Below, in pieces: positions 43,311 through 51,727 of a DNA stretch of 64,000 bases. The translations under genes were made by a program, and so were the position numbers. The stretch is taken from contig JAXMCI010000002.1 in the NCBI GenBank assembly GCA_046349435.1, forward strand, positions 321,108 to 385,107, read 5' to 3'. The notes under the pieces are model-generated. The model was not told the DNA's origin. It did not search any database and saw only the letters and a program-made list of their open reading frames with translations. Origin of the DNA: JAXMCI01 sp046349435 (GTDB lineage: Bacteria; Pseudomonadota; Alphaproteobacteria; Dongiales; Dongiaceae). Position 1 is the stretch's first letter, and each line of letters opens with the position of its first letter.

Positions 43311-44888
43311 ATGACGCCCAAGGTCCTGATCGCCGACGAGCTCAGCCCGCGCGCCCTCGACATCTTCCGCGAGCGCGGCCTGGAGGCCGATTTCAGCCCG
43401 GGCCTGTCGCCCGCCGAGCTCGCCGGCCGCATCCCCGCCTATGACGGTCTGGCGGTGCGCTCGGCCACCAAGGTCACGGCGGCCCTGCTCGGCCACGCGC
43501 CGCGCCTCAAGGTGATCGGCCGGGCCGGCATCGGCGTCGACAACATCGACGTGCCCGCCGCCACCCAGCGCGGCATCGTGGTGATGAACACGCCGCACGG
43601 CAACTCGATCACCACGGCCGAGCATGCGATCGCCATGATGCTGGCCCTGGCCCGCGAGATCCCCGCCGCCGACCGCTCGACCCGGGCCGGCAAGTGGGAG
43701 AAGTCGCGCTTCATGGGGGTCGAGCTCACCGGCAAGGTGCTGGGCATCGTCGGCTGCGGCAATATCGGCTCGATCGTCGCCGACCGCGCCCACGGGCTGC
43801 GCATGAAGGTGGTGGCCTTCGACCCCTTCCTCGGCGAGGAGCGCGCCGCCTCGCTCGGCGTGCAGAAGGTCGAGCTCGACGAGCTGCTGGCCCGCGCCGA
43901 CTTCATCACCCTGCACACCCCGCTCACCGATTCGACGCGCAACCTGATCGACGCCGCGGCGCTGGCGAGAACCAAGCCCGGCGTCCGGCTGATCAACTGC
44001 GCGCGCGGCGGGCTGGTGGTGGAGGCGGACCTGCTGGCGGCGCTGGACTCCGGCCATGTCGCCGGCGCGGCGCTCGACGTCTTCGCCGTCGAGCCGGCGC
44101 GCGACAACCCGCTCTTCGCCAGCGAGCGCGTGGTGGTGACGCCGCATCTCGGCGCCTCGACCAGCGAGGCGCAGGAGAACGTCGCGCTGCAGGTCGCCGA
44201 GCAGATCGCCGACTTCCTGCTCACCGGCGCCGTCACCAACGCGCTCAACATGCCCTCGGTCAGCGCCGAGGAGGCGCCGCGGCTGCGCCCCTACATGAAG
44301 CTGGTCGAGCAGCTCGGCAGCTTCGCCGGCCAGCTCACCCGCGAGGGCGTCACCCGGGTCGCCATCGAGTACGAGGGCCAGGCGGCCGGGCTCAACACCC
44401 GGCCGCTGACCGCGCTGGCGCTGGCCGGGCTGCTCCGCCCGGCGCTCGACAGCGTCAACCTGGTGAACGCGCCGGTGATCGCCCGCGAGCGCAACATCGA
44501 GGTCAGCGAGGTCAAGCACGACCGCCCGGGCGACTACCAGACGCTGGTCCGGCTCTCGGTCGCCACCGACCGGCGCACCCGCAACGTCGCCGGCACCCTG
44601 TTCGGCGACAAGCCGCGGCTGGTCGAGATCAAGGGCATCCGGGTCGAGGCCGAGCTCGGCCGTCACATGCTCTACGTCACCAACGAGGACAAGCCCGGCT
44701 TCATCGGCCGGCTCGGCACCGTGCTGGGCGAGGCCGGGGTCAACATCGCGGTGTTCCATCTCGGCCGCACCGCGCCCGGCGCCGACGCCATCGCGCTGAT
44801 CGAGGTCGACCAGCCGCTCGACGAGGCGCTGCTCGCCGCGGTGCGCGCCATTCCCGGCGTGGTCCAGGCCGAGGCGCTGGGATTCTGA
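43311..44888 (+). CDS. serA: D-3-phosphoglycerate dehydrogenase
   Basis: 525 residues, the long form with three domains. The substrate and NAD domains carry KVIGRAGIGVDNIDVPAAT (61-79) and the Rossmann loop GIVGCGNIGSIVADRA near 147; NCARGGLVVEADLL and PHLGASTSEAQENVA are classic D-2-hydroxyacid dehydrogenase motifs with the catalytic Arg, Glu and His. An allosteric-substrate-binding domain follows, then a C-terminal ACT domain (MLYVTNEDKPGFIGRLG from about 451) for serine feedback. It catalyses the first step of serine synthesis and is encoded directly behind serC. The start ATG 43311 gives a family-like N-terminus (KVLIADELSPRAL). Confidence 0.95.
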   Translation: MTPKVLIADELSPRALDIFRERGLEADFSPGLSPAELAGRIPAYDGLAVRSATKVTAALLGHAPRLKVIGRAGIGVDNIDVPAATQRGIVVMNTPHGNSITTAEHAIAMMLALAREIPAADRSTRAGKWEKSRFMGVELTGKVLGIVGCGNIGSIVADRAHGLRMKVVAFDPFLGEERAASLGVQKVELDELLARADFITLHTPLTDSTRNLIDAAALARTKPGVRLINCARGGLVVEADLLAALDSGHVAGAALDVFAVEPARDNPLFASERVVVTPHLGASTSEAQENVALQVAEQIADFLLTGAVTNALNMPSVSAEEAPRLRPYMKLVEQLGSFAGQLTREGVTRVAIEYEGQAAGLNTRPLTALALAGLLRPALDSVNLVNAPVIARERNIEVSEVKHDRPGDYQTLVRLSVATDRRTRNVAGTLFGDKPRLVEIKGIRVEAELGRHMLYVTNEDKPGFIGRLGTVLGEAGVNIAVFHLGRTAPGADAIALIEVDQPLDEALLAAVRAIPGVVQAEALGF

Positions 44889-44916
44889 GCCGGCGCGGCC
44901 CGCCGCGTCCCCCCTC

Positions 44917-45174
44917 TCACGGGCCGGGGCCGTCGAGCTCGAGCGCCTCCAGGCTGTCGCCCTCGGCCAGCACGCGGCCGGTGGTGTCGCAGCTGTAGTA
45001 GCTGCCGTCGAAGCGCCGGCAGATCAGCAGCCAGGGCTCCGCCTCGCCCTCGATCATCGCCTCGAAGACGTCGCCGCGCGGCCGGCGCAGCATGCGGCCC
45101 TGCGGCCACAGCCGGAACAGGAAGTCGAGATCCTCGGCGGTGAACTGCCCGCGCGAGCGAAGCGGAACCAGCAC
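44917..45174 (-). CDS. Conserved-looking 85-residue protein, unknown function
   Basis: Starts at GTG 45174 with AGGA just upstream. The sequence is mixed alpha/beta (FTAEDLDFLFRLWPQGRMLRR, then WLLICRRFDGSYYSCDTTGRVLAEG) with no signal or membrane segment and sensible codon use for the region. I do not recognise a family. It is convergent with serA and divergent from the hydroxylase-like gene at 45386. Confidence 0.55.
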   Translation of the reverse strand: MLVPLRSRGQFTAEDLDFLFRLWPQGRMLRRPRGDVFEAMIEGEAEPWLLICRRFDGSYYSCDTTGRVLAEGDSLEALELDGPGP

Positions 45175-45385
45175 GTCCTACGCCCCCGAAACTCGTACGC
45201 CGGCCGCGGCGGGCGGCAACGGAGCCGAGGCTGATCGCCGTCCCCGGCAATGCCCACCGGTCCGCAATGCCGCGCCCCATGGCGCCGAGGCCACGGGTCG
45301 CCGGTCGCCTTCGCCTTGCCGGCCGCGGCGGATAGCTCTCGGGTCGGCGATCAGCGGTGATCGCCGTCCGTGGAGCTGCCCTGCC

Positions 45386-46111
45386 ATGACCCTCACGCAA
45401 GCCGCCCGGCGACGGGCGGAACCCGTCTCCAACCCCGTCTACGACCGCGGCGCCGGCCTGTTGCGCGCGCTGTACCGCCGGCGTCTCTCGACCCCGGCGC
45501 TGCTCGGGGCGCCCGACTGCTTCCCCTCTGCCGCGCGATTCGTCGGCGCCTGGCGCGCGCTCCGGACCGAGGCCCTGGCGATCGCCCGGCGGCCCGGCTC
45601 GGTGCCGCGGTTTCATGAGATCATGCCGGAGCAAACCGATATTTCCAACAATGATGGAAGGGACTGGCGGCTTTTCATCGCCAAGGCCTATGGCGTGTCT
45701 GTACGGTCTAACCTGTCATCTTGTCCTACTCTGGTGTCACTGCTCGACGGCGCCCCGGAGGTCTTGTCGGCCTCCTTCTCCTATCTCGCGCCGGGCAAGC
45801 AGGTGCCGCGGCACCAGGGGCCGTTCGGCGGCGTGCTGCGCTTCCACCTCGGGCTCGACACGCCGCTCGACGCCGCCGGCCGGCCGGCGGCGGTGCTGGA
45901 GATCGACGGCGTCGAGCATCGCCTGGGCGACGGCGACTGGCTGCTCTGGGACGACACCTTCCCGCACGCCGTATGGAACGCCGGCGCGACGGTGCGGACC
46001 GTGCTGCTGCTCGATGTCTGGCGCCCCGGCATGCCGGCCGACCTGCGGCTGCTGTCGCATGCCGTGGTCGCCGCGGTGCGGCTCGGCATCCGCCGCCGCG
46101 GCCTGGCCTGA
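45386..46111 (+). CDS. Aspartyl/asparaginyl beta-hydroxylase-like dioxygenase
   Basis: 241 residues. The double-stranded beta-helix has VPRHQGPFGGVLRFHLGLDTP, where His provides one iron ligand and the RFHLGL arginine binds 2-oxoglutarate, and LLWDDTFPHAVWNAG with the second His. This matches the AspH/LpxO group, which hydroxylates protein side chains or lipid A acyl chains. The usual HRGP loop is HQGP here. No membrane anchor is evident. Positions 45615-45735 are distinctly poorer in GC than the rest of the gene, although the encoded residues still fit the family. The stop codon lies inside a 15-bp tandem repeat. Confidence 0.82.
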   Translation: MTLTQAARRRAEPVSNPVYDRGAGLLRALYRRRLSTPALLGAPDCFPSAARFVGAWRALRTEALAIARRPGSVPRFHEIMPEQTDISNNDGRDWRLFIAKAYGVSVRSNLSSCPTLVSLLDGAPEVLSASFSYLAPGKQVPRHQGPFGGVLRFHLGLDTPLDAAGRPAAVLEIDGVEHRLGDGDWLLWDDTFPHAVWNAGATVRTVLLLDVWRPGMPADLRLLSHAVVAAVRLGIRRRGLA

Positions 46112-46160
46112 GTTGGCCTGGCCTGACTTGGCCTGGCCTGACTTGGCCTGGCCTGGCCTG
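46101..46160. repeat. 15-bp tandem repeat, three full copies plus a degenerate one
   Basis: GCCTGGCCTGASTTG is repeated at 46101-46115, 46116-46130 and 46131-46145, then decays into GCCTG pentamers to 46160. It begins inside the last codons of the hydroxylase-like gene and ends just before the TetR stop. Confidence 0.9.
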
Positions 46161-46172
46161 GCCGGGCGGCGC

Positions 46173-46748
46173 TCAGCCCGGCCGATGCCCGAGCAGCCGC
46201 AGGCAGCCGGAGGCCACCGGCCCGGCGTGCTGGGCGAGCTCGCCCTTCAGCCGGCCGAGGATGCGCGTGTCGATCACCTGGATCACCGCGCCGGTCACCA
46301 TGGCGGTGGCGAGATCGAGGCTGCCGTGCGGGATCTCGCCGCGCCGCATGCCGTCGGCGATCACCGAGCGGAACACCATGTAGGGGTTGGCGAGGCTGCG
46401 GGTGACCCGCTTCAGGTACTGGTGGCGGGCGAAGAAGACGAAGCTGACCAGCAGCCAGTTCTCGTCGAACCGGCGGAAGACGTGGCCGGTCATGGCGGCC
46501 AGCTTGCGCTCCAGCCCGCGCTGCTCCTGGGCGATGCCGCGCAGCTCGCGCCCGATCCCGGCGAAGCCCTCGGAGAACAGCGCCCAGGCGAGGTCCTCCT
46601 TGCTCGCATAGTGGTTGTACATGGCGCCCTGGGCGACGCCGGCCGCGGCCGCGATCTCGCGGATCGAGGTCTCGGCGATGCCCTGCTCGGCGAACAGCCG
46701 CAGGGCCGCCGCCTCGATCCTCGGCTTGACGTCGCGCTCGCGGCTCAT
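46173..46748 (-). CDS. TetR-family transcriptional regulator
   Basis: 191 residues from ATG 46748 with an AGGAAC site. The N-terminal helix-turn-helix is IEAAALRLFAEQGIAETSIREIAAAAGVAQGAMYNHYASKEDL cut across residues about 10-52 (key segment TSIREIAAAAGVAQGAMYNHY). The ligand domain is a generic TetR helical bundle. A TGAA-N6-TTCA operator sits 12-27 bp before its start, so it is probably autoregulated. Two more sites of the same design flank the start of the hypothetical gene at 47558, marking that gene and perhaps the short lipoprotein between them as targets. Ligand unknown. Confidence 0.9.
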   Translation of the reverse strand: MSRERDVKPRIEAAALRLFAEQGIAETSIREIAAAAGVAQGAMYNHYASKEDLAWALFSEGFAGIGRELRGIAQEQRGLERKLAAMTGHVFRRFDENWLLVSFVFFARHQYLKRVTRSLANPYMVFRSVIADGMRRGEIPHGSLDLATAMVTGAVIQVIDTRILGRLKGELAQHAGPVASGCLRLLGHRPG

Positions 46749-46759
46749 CGGGCGTTCCT

Positions 46760-46775
46760 GTGAACGTTCATTCAC
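46760..46775. promoter_or_regulatory. TetR operator candidate 1
   Basis: GTGAACGTTCATTCAC: outer arms GTGAA/TTCAC are perfect, and TGAACGTTCA inside is itself a perfect palindrome. It lies just upstream of the TetR start codon. Same TGAA-N6-TTCA layout as the sites at 47542 and 47612. Confidence 0.6.
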
Positions 46776-46844
46776 AAGGGTGGCGCCGCCCCGGCCGGCC
46801 GTCAAGCGCGGCGCCGTCGTCGATCCGCGCCGGTGCCGTCGGTC

Positions 46845-47045
46845 TCAGCGGTCCCGGTGCGTCGGGCCGGGATCGTAGCCGCCGTAAGGCTCGGCGAAGA
46901 GATCGGCGGGCGTGTAGCAGCAGGTGCCGTAGGGTCCGCAGGCCGACAGGCTCAGCGCCAGCCCCAGCAGCGCCGCAAGCCGGGCGCCGCGTCCCGCCAG
47001 GCGGCGCTCGACGGCGAGGGAGAGGTCGTGCGCCATCCTGTGCAT
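46845..47045 (-). CDS. Small lipoprotein, unknown function
   Basis: 66 residues from ATG 47045 (site GGGAGGGACGAGG). A signal sequence ends in the lipobox LSAC, with the lipidated Cys at about residue 36, leaving a mature peptide of only some 31 residues rich in Tyr, Pro and Gly with a CC pair (GPYGTCCYTPADLF). No family recognised. It sits between the TetR gene and the hypothetical gene at 47558, all on the minus strand, so it may share their control. Confidence 0.6.
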   Translation of the reverse strand: MHRMAHDLSLAVERRLAGRGARLAALLGLALSLSACGPYGTCCYTPADLFAEPYGGYDPGPTHRDR

Positions 47046-47075
47046 CCTCGTCCCTCCCGGGCTTCGAGTGGCCGC

Positions 47076-47558
47076 CTAGCGGGCCAGGATCGAGCGCAGC
47101 TGGCGCTCGCAGATCGGCATCGGGGCGCCGGACCTGAAAGCGCGCCACAGGGATTCCTGGAGGCGCCCGCGGTGGCGCTCGGGCAGCGTCCCGGCGGCCC
47201 GGTCGTGGCGCCAGGCCGATGCCGCGTAGCGCACCGCCTCGCAATGGATGCGGCGGGCCTGGGCGGTCACCGACTGGCCGGCGAGGAAGCGAGCCGCGAG
47301 CTCGCGCAGCGCGTCGTCGCGCTGCCGGATCGCCTCCTCCAGCCACCAGGGCACGCCGCCGCGCGGGGCGCGCAGCCCGAAGGCGGCCTCGATGCTGGGC
47401 GCGCGCCGCTGCAGGAACTGCTCGAGGCACGCCGCCAGCCAGGTCTGCAGCGGCCCGTCCACCGGCATGCCGATGGCGGTGCGGCGGGCGATCTCGCGCA
47501 GGTTGGCCACCGCCGCCATCGGTCCCGCGCCGCGGTAAATGAATGAATGTTCGTTCAT
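47076..47558 (-). CDS. Uncharacterised 160-residue helical protein under apparent TetR control
   Basis: Start at ATG 47558, backed by AGGGAAGC; the frame stays open to 47627 through an upstream operator copy, which is not a likely start. The protein is mostly helical: MAAVANLREIARRTAIGMPVD, a central PRGGVPWWLEEAIRQRDDALREL, and a C-terminal RAFRSGAPMPICERQLRSIL. I do not recognise a domain. No signal peptide. A TGAA-N6-TTCA inverted repeat overlaps its start codon and a second lies about 69 bp upstream, so binding of the nearby TetR protein would block its translation start region and promoter. Confidence 0.7.
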   Translation of the reverse strand: MNEHSFIYRGAGPMAAVANLREIARRTAIGMPVDGPLQTWLAACLEQFLQRRAPSIEAAFGLRAPRGGVPWWLEEAIRQRDDALRELAARFLAGQSVTAQARRIHCEAVRYAASAWRHDRAAGTLPERHRGRLQESLWRAFRSGAPMPICERQLRSILAR

Positions 47559-47559
47559 T
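47542..47559. promoter_or_regulatory. TetR operator candidate 2, over a start codon
   Basis: AATGAA-TGTTCG-TTCATT, perfect 6-bp arms with a 6-bp centre. The CAT of the minus-strand start codon (47556-47558) is part of the right arm. Confidence 0.6.
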
Positions 47560-47611
47560 TTTGCTTCCCTTCGACGGGAGCCGCTTTGCGCGGCCTTGGA
47601 ATGCAGAATGA

Positions 47612-47627
47612 ATGAATGACCGTTCAT
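47612..47627. promoter_or_regulatory. TetR operator candidate 3
   Basis: ATGAA-TGACCG-TTCAT, perfect 5-bp arms and the same 6-bp spacing as the other two sites, 69 bp centre-to-centre from site 2. It could also influence the plus-strand amidase gene starting at 47801. Confidence 0.55.
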
Positions 47628-47800
47628 AACATTCGATGCCGTGGACCGTCAAGCGACCCGTCCGGAGGCTGGCAGCCCGAAGCCGTCCGGCCTGCCGGCC
47701 GGCTTGACTCTGCCGCTGGAAGGGTCCTCGATCCCGCCAGGGCGGCGAGGCGGTCCCCGCGGCGGCGACGGGTCCGCCGGCCCAGGGAGGGCAGCGGCCG

Positions 47801-49282
47801 GTGACACCGGACGAATATGCGCGGCAGGACGCGGTCGGGCTGGCCGGGCTGGTGCGCCGCGGCGAGGCAACCGCCGGCGAGCTGGTTGAGGCGGCGCTCG
47901 CCCGCATGGACCACGTCAACGGCCGGATCAACGCGGTCGTCCACCGGCTCGACGAGGCGGCCCGCGCGGCGGCCGCCGGAGCGCTGCCGGACGGGCCGTT
48001 CCGCGGCGTGCCGTTCCTGGTGAAGAACCTCGCCGCGCGGGTCGCGGGCGCGCCCTGCACGATGGGCTGCCGCGCGCTCGCCGGCCACCGCGCCGAGACC
48101 GACAGCGAGCTGGTCGGCCGCTACCGGCGGGCCGGCCTCGTCTTCGCCGGCATCACCAATTCGCCCGAGTTCGGCCTGATGGGCACCACCGAGCCGGAGC
48201 TCTACGGCCCGACCCGCAATCCCTGGAACCTCGGCCATTCCGCCGGCGGCTCGAGCGGCGGCGCCGCGGCGGCTGTCGCCGCCGGCATCGTGCCGGTCGC
48301 CCATGGCGGCGACGGCGGCGGCTCGATCCGCATCCCGGCCTCGGCCTGCGGCCTGTTCGGCCTCAAGCCGAGCCGCGGCCGCGACCGGCTCGACCCCGAT
48401 GCGGCGGCGGACTGGCAGGGCTTCGCCGTCTCGCACGTGCTGAGCCGCACGGTGCGCGACAGCGCCGCCTTCCTCGACGTCGCGCGCGGCGCCGACGACG
48501 ACCCGGCCGCGGCGCCGCCGCCGCCGGAGCGGCCCTATCGCGACGAGGTCGGCCGCGATCCCGGCCGGCTCAGGATCGGGCTGATCGGCCGCTCGCTGTT
48601 CGGCGAGCGCACCCACCCCGACTGCCTGGCGGCGCTCGGCGACGCGGCGGCGCTGCTGGCCTCGCTCGGCCACGAGGTCGAGGAGGTGCGGCTGTCGATC
48701 GCGCCGGAGGAGGGCCGGCTCGCCTATCTCGAGGTGGTGGCGGCCAGCATCGCCGCCGAGCTGGACGGGCTGGTGCCGCTGCTCGGCGGCCGGCTGCGGG
48801 CGGCGCTGTTCGAGGCGCCGACCTGGTTCATGGGGCAGGTCGGGCGCTCGCTGCGCCCGGCCGACCTCGAGCGGGCCCGCGCCACGGTGGAGCGGCTGAG
48901 CCGCGCCGTCGCCATGCTGCATGCCCGCTTCGACCTGATCATGACGCCGACCCTGGCCTATCCGCCGGCCCGCATCGGCGAGCTGACGCCCAAGCCCCAT
49001 GAGCGCGTCGGGCTCGCCCTGCTGCGCCGCGTCGGGCCGCGGCCGGCGCTGCGCTGGGTGCTGACGACGCTGGCCGCCGCGCTGATCGAGCGGACCCCCA
49101 ACACCATGCTGTTCAACATGACCGGCCAGCCGGCGATGAGCGTGCCGCTCTGGTGGAACGCGGCGGGGCTGCCGATCGGCACCCAGCTGGCGGCCCGGTT
49201 CGGCGACGAGGCGACCCTGTTCCGGCTGGCCGGCCAGCTCGAGCAGGCGCGGCCCTGGGCCGACCGGCGGCCGCCGCTGTGA
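47801..49282 (+). CDS. Amidase-signature family hydrolase
   Basis: 493 residues from GTG 47801 with AGGGAGG upstream. The Ser-cisSer-Lys triad is visible: K75 in PFLVKNLAAR, cis-Ser S151 in SAGGSSGGAAAAVAAG and nucleophile S175 in GGDGGGSIRIPASACG; the 24-residue spacing between serines is the family norm. Such enzymes hydrolyse amides, aryl-amides or linear polymers such as nylon oligomers, and also include GatA, but no gatB or gatC is present. The last bases overlap the DUF2817 gene (GTGA), so both are made together, perhaps for breakdown of an amide-linked compound. Confidence 0.9.
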   Translation: MTPDEYARQDAVGLAGLVRRGEATAGELVEAALARMDHVNGRINAVVHRLDEAARAAAAGALPDGPFRGVPFLVKNLAARVAGAPCTMGCRALAGHRAETDSELVGRYRRAGLVFAGITNSPEFGLMGTTEPELYGPTRNPWNLGHSAGGSSGGAAAAVAAGIVPVAHGGDGGGSIRIPASACGLFGLKPSRGRDRLDPDAAADWQGFAVSHVLSRTVRDSAAFLDVARGADDDPAAAPPPPERPYRDEVGRDPGRLRIGLIGRSLFGERTHPDCLAALGDAAALLASLGHEVEEVRLSIAPEEGRLAYLEVVAASIAAELDGLVPLLGGRLRAALFEAPTWFMGQVGRSLRPADLERARATVERLSRAVAMLHARFDLIMTPTLAYPPARIGELTPKPHERVGLALLRRVGPRPALRWVLTTLAAALIERTPNTMLFNMTGQPAMSVPLWWNAAGLPIGTQLAARFGDEATLFRLAGQLEQARPWADRRPPL

Positions 49283-50529
49283 TCGAGCCGCGCCGCGCGG
49301 CGGCGCCGTCCGGGCCGCGGCCCGCTCCTCGGCTGGCCGCGCTCGCCCTGCTCTCGGCGATCGGGCACCGCGACGCCGGCGCCGCCGGCAGCCCGGCGGC
49401 CGAGCCCGTCGCCCTGTTCCCGGCGAGCTACGAGGAATCGCGCGACCGCTTCCGCCGGGCCTGCGCCGAGGCGGTGGCGCACCATGGCGGGGCCTGCCGC
49501 TCCGTCGCCATTCCCGCCCAGACCGAGACCGACCTCACCATCGACTACGCCTACCTGACGGCCGGCGGCTCCCGTCTCCTGGTGCTGGAATCGGGCATCC
49601 ACGGCCCGGAATCCCCTGCCGGCGCGGCGGTCCAGGCACTGGTCCTGCGCGACCTCGCCGACTCCCTGCTGGCCCGCGGCATCGACCTGGTGCTGATCCA
49701 TGCGGTCAATCCCTGGGGCTTCCGCCATGGCCGCCGGCCCGACGAGGCCAACGTCAACCTCAACCGCAACTTCAGCGCCGACCCGGCGATCTACCGGCTC
49801 GAGGCGCCCGGCTATGCCGCCCTGCGCGGGATCCTCGAGCCCGACGGCTCGCCCGGCAGCGTGTGGTGGGACTCGCTGCTGATCGATCTCCGCCTGGTCT
49901 GGGCGCTGGTGGTCAGCGGCTTCGACTACGCGGCGATCGAGGGCGCGATGAATGGCGGCCAGTACGGCTACGCCCGCGGCCTCAACTACGGCGGCACCGG
50001 GCCGCGGCCGCCGGTCCGGTTCTGGGCCGAGGAGATCGGCCCGATCCTGCGGGCCCACCCCGGGCCGGTGCTCCTGCTCGACATCCATACCGGCCTGGGG
50101 GATCGCGGCGTGGCGCACCTCATGACCGGCTCCAGGGCGCCGCCCGCCGCGGTGGCGCAGGCCGAGGCCCTGTTCGGCGGCCTCGGCGCCGAGGGCATCG
50201 AGATCACGCCGCCCACCGCGGCCGGCTTCTACACCATCACCGGCGACGTCGTCGACTTCGTCCCCGGCCTGGCGGCCGACCCTGGACGCGTCCTCGGCCT
50301 CACCCTGGAATACGGCACGATGGGGACCGGCACGCTGGCCCAGCTCGCCAGCGCCGCCCGCATGATCCTGGAGAACCAGGCCTGGTTCCACGGCTGCACC
50401 GACCCGGCGGTCTGCGCCGAGATCCGCGCCGGCTTCCTCGAGCTGTTCGACCCCGCCGATCCCGGCTGGCGGGCCGCCGTGCTGCGCGAGGCCCGCCGGC
50501 TGCTGGCGCGCGTCGGAGAGCGGCTCTGA
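49279..50529 (+). CDS. DUF2817 M14-like zinc carboxypeptidase
   Basis: 416 residues from GTG 49279 (overlapping the amidase stop). The zinc site resembles M14 carboxypeptidases: H108-G-P-E111 in ESGIHGPES, H270 in LLLDIHTGLG, and the catalytic glutamate candidate E344 in GLTLEYGTMG; HAVNPWGFRHGRR and NVNLNRNF are standard DUF2817 stretches. A moderately hydrophobic N-terminal segment (18-29) could be a weak signal or anchor. DUF2817 proteins are poorly characterised. Coupling to an amidase suggests joint processing of a peptide-like or amide substrate. Confidence 0.85.
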   Translation: MIEPRRAAAPSGPRPAPRLAALALLSAIGHRDAGAAGSPAAEPVALFPASYEESRDRFRRACAEAVAHHGGACRSVAIPAQTETDLTIDYAYLTAGGSRLLVLESGIHGPESPAGAAVQALVLRDLADSLLARGIDLVLIHAVNPWGFRHGRRPDEANVNLNRNFSADPAIYRLEAPGYAALRGILEPDGSPGSVWWDSLLIDLRLVWALVVSGFDYAAIEGAMNGGQYGYARGLNYGGTGPRPPVRFWAEEIGPILRAHPGPVLLLDIHTGLGDRGVAHLMTGSRAPPAAVAQAEALFGGLGAEGIEITPPTAAGFYTITGDVVDFVPGLAADPGRVLGLTLEYGTMGTGTLAQLASAARMILENQAWFHGCTDPAVCAEIRAGFLELFDPADPGWRAAVLREARRLLARVGERL

Positions 50530-50535
50530 GCCGGC

Positions 50536-51711
50536 CTACCGGATCAGCTTGAACTGCCCGGGATCGGGCTGCTGCAGCCCCAGCCCGAGGCCCGGCCGGT
50601 CGTCGGCGAGGTCGACGAAGCCGTCGCGCGCCTCCGGCTCGCCGGTGAAGACGTACCAGAACAGCTCGTTGCCGACCTCGACCGGAACCTTGGGAAAATA
50701 TTCCGCCATCGGCGCGGCGTAGCTCGACAGCACGACGTGGTAGTTGTGCAGCTGCCCGGCATGCGGCACCACGGCGACCTCGAAGGTCTCGCAGAGATCG
50801 GCGATCTTGCGCGCCGCGGTGATGCCGCCGACGCGGTTGACGTCGAACTGGGCGACGTCGATGGCGCGCGCCTCGATCAGCTGGCGGAAGCCGCGCGGCG
50901 TGAACTCGTGCTCGCCGCCGGCGATCGGCACGCGGCCCATGGCGCGCAGCTCGGCATAGCCCGCGATGTCGTCGGGGATCAGCGGCTCCTCGAGCCAGCG
51001 CAGGTTGAAGGGCTCGAGCAGGCGCACCATGCGGCGGGCATATTCCAGGCTCCAGCCCATGTAGCAGTCGGCCATCAGCTCGACCGCGTCGCCGACCGTC
51101 TCGCGCAGGGCGCCGATCAGCGCCAGGTTCTTCGCCATGCCGGCCGCGCCGTCGCGCGGGCCCCAGCCGAAGCGCAGCTTCATCGCCCGGAAGCCCTGGT
51201 CGAGATAGGCCCGGGCCTCGCGCCGCAGATCGTCGAGCGGCTGGCTGTAGAGCCGGCTGGCATAGACCGGGATCCGCGTCTTGGTGCGGCCGCCGAGCAG
51301 CCGGAACACCGGCTGCCCGAGCTGCTTGCCCTTGAGGTCCCAGAGCGCGAGGTCGACCGCGCTGATCGCCGTCATGCCGATGCCCTTGCGCCCATAGGCC
51401 ATGGTGCGGCGGTACATCGACTGCCAGAGATACTCGGTGTCGAGCGGGTCCTGGCCGATCAGCAGCGGCCGCAGATAGGTGTCGATCACCGTCTTGGTCG
51501 CCTGCGGCGCCAGCGCCGCGTTGCCGATGCCCACCGTGCCGTCGGCGCACTCGATCTCGACCACCAGCCAGCCGAGGAAGCGGAAGGGCGCGATGGTGCC
51601 GGTGTGGTCGGCGACCAGGTCGTTCGGCGTGGTGCAGAAATTCTCCGGCATCGGCGCCACCGGGCCGATCCACTGCCAGATGGTCGTGCGGACGTCGGTG
51701 ATGGCGCTCAT
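50536..51711 (-). CDS. rhmD: L-rhamnonate dehydratase-like enolase-superfamily enzyme
   Basis: 391 residues from ATG 51711 (GGGAGC site). Sequence features follow the E. coli RhmD/YfaW pattern closely: MYRRTMAYGRKGIGMTAISAVDLALWDL (99-126, key part YGRKGIGM), catalytic K178 in MKLRFGWGP, metal ligands D215, E241 and E267 (LMADCYMGW, RWLEEP, GGEHEF) and general-base region H317 in VVPHAGQLHNYH. It would dehydrate L-rhamnonate, or a related 6-deoxy sugar acid such as L-mannonate, to the 2-keto-3-deoxy acid. The DapA-type gene 16 bp upstream would then cleave that product, as in the non-phosphorylative rhamnose pathway. Substrate specificity is inferred, not proved. Confidence 0.82.
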   Translation of the reverse strand: MSAITDVRTTIWQWIGPVAPMPENFCTTPNDLVADHTGTIAPFRFLGWLVVEIECADGTVGIGNAALAPQATKTVIDTYLRPLLIGQDPLDTEYLWQSMYRRTMAYGRKGIGMTAISAVDLALWDLKGKQLGQPVFRLLGGRTKTRIPVYASRLYSQPLDDLRREARAYLDQGFRAMKLRFGWGPRDGAAGMAKNLALIGALRETVGDAVELMADCYMGWSLEYARRMVRLLEPFNLRWLEEPLIPDDIAGYAELRAMGRVPIAGGEHEFTPRGFRQLIEARAIDVAQFDVNRVGGITAARKIADLCETFEVAVVPHAGQLHNYHVVLSSYAAPMAEYFPKVPVEVGNELFWYVFTGEPEARDGFVDLADDRPGLGLGLQQPDPGQFKLIR

Positions 51712-51727
51712 GGCGGTGCTCCCGATG

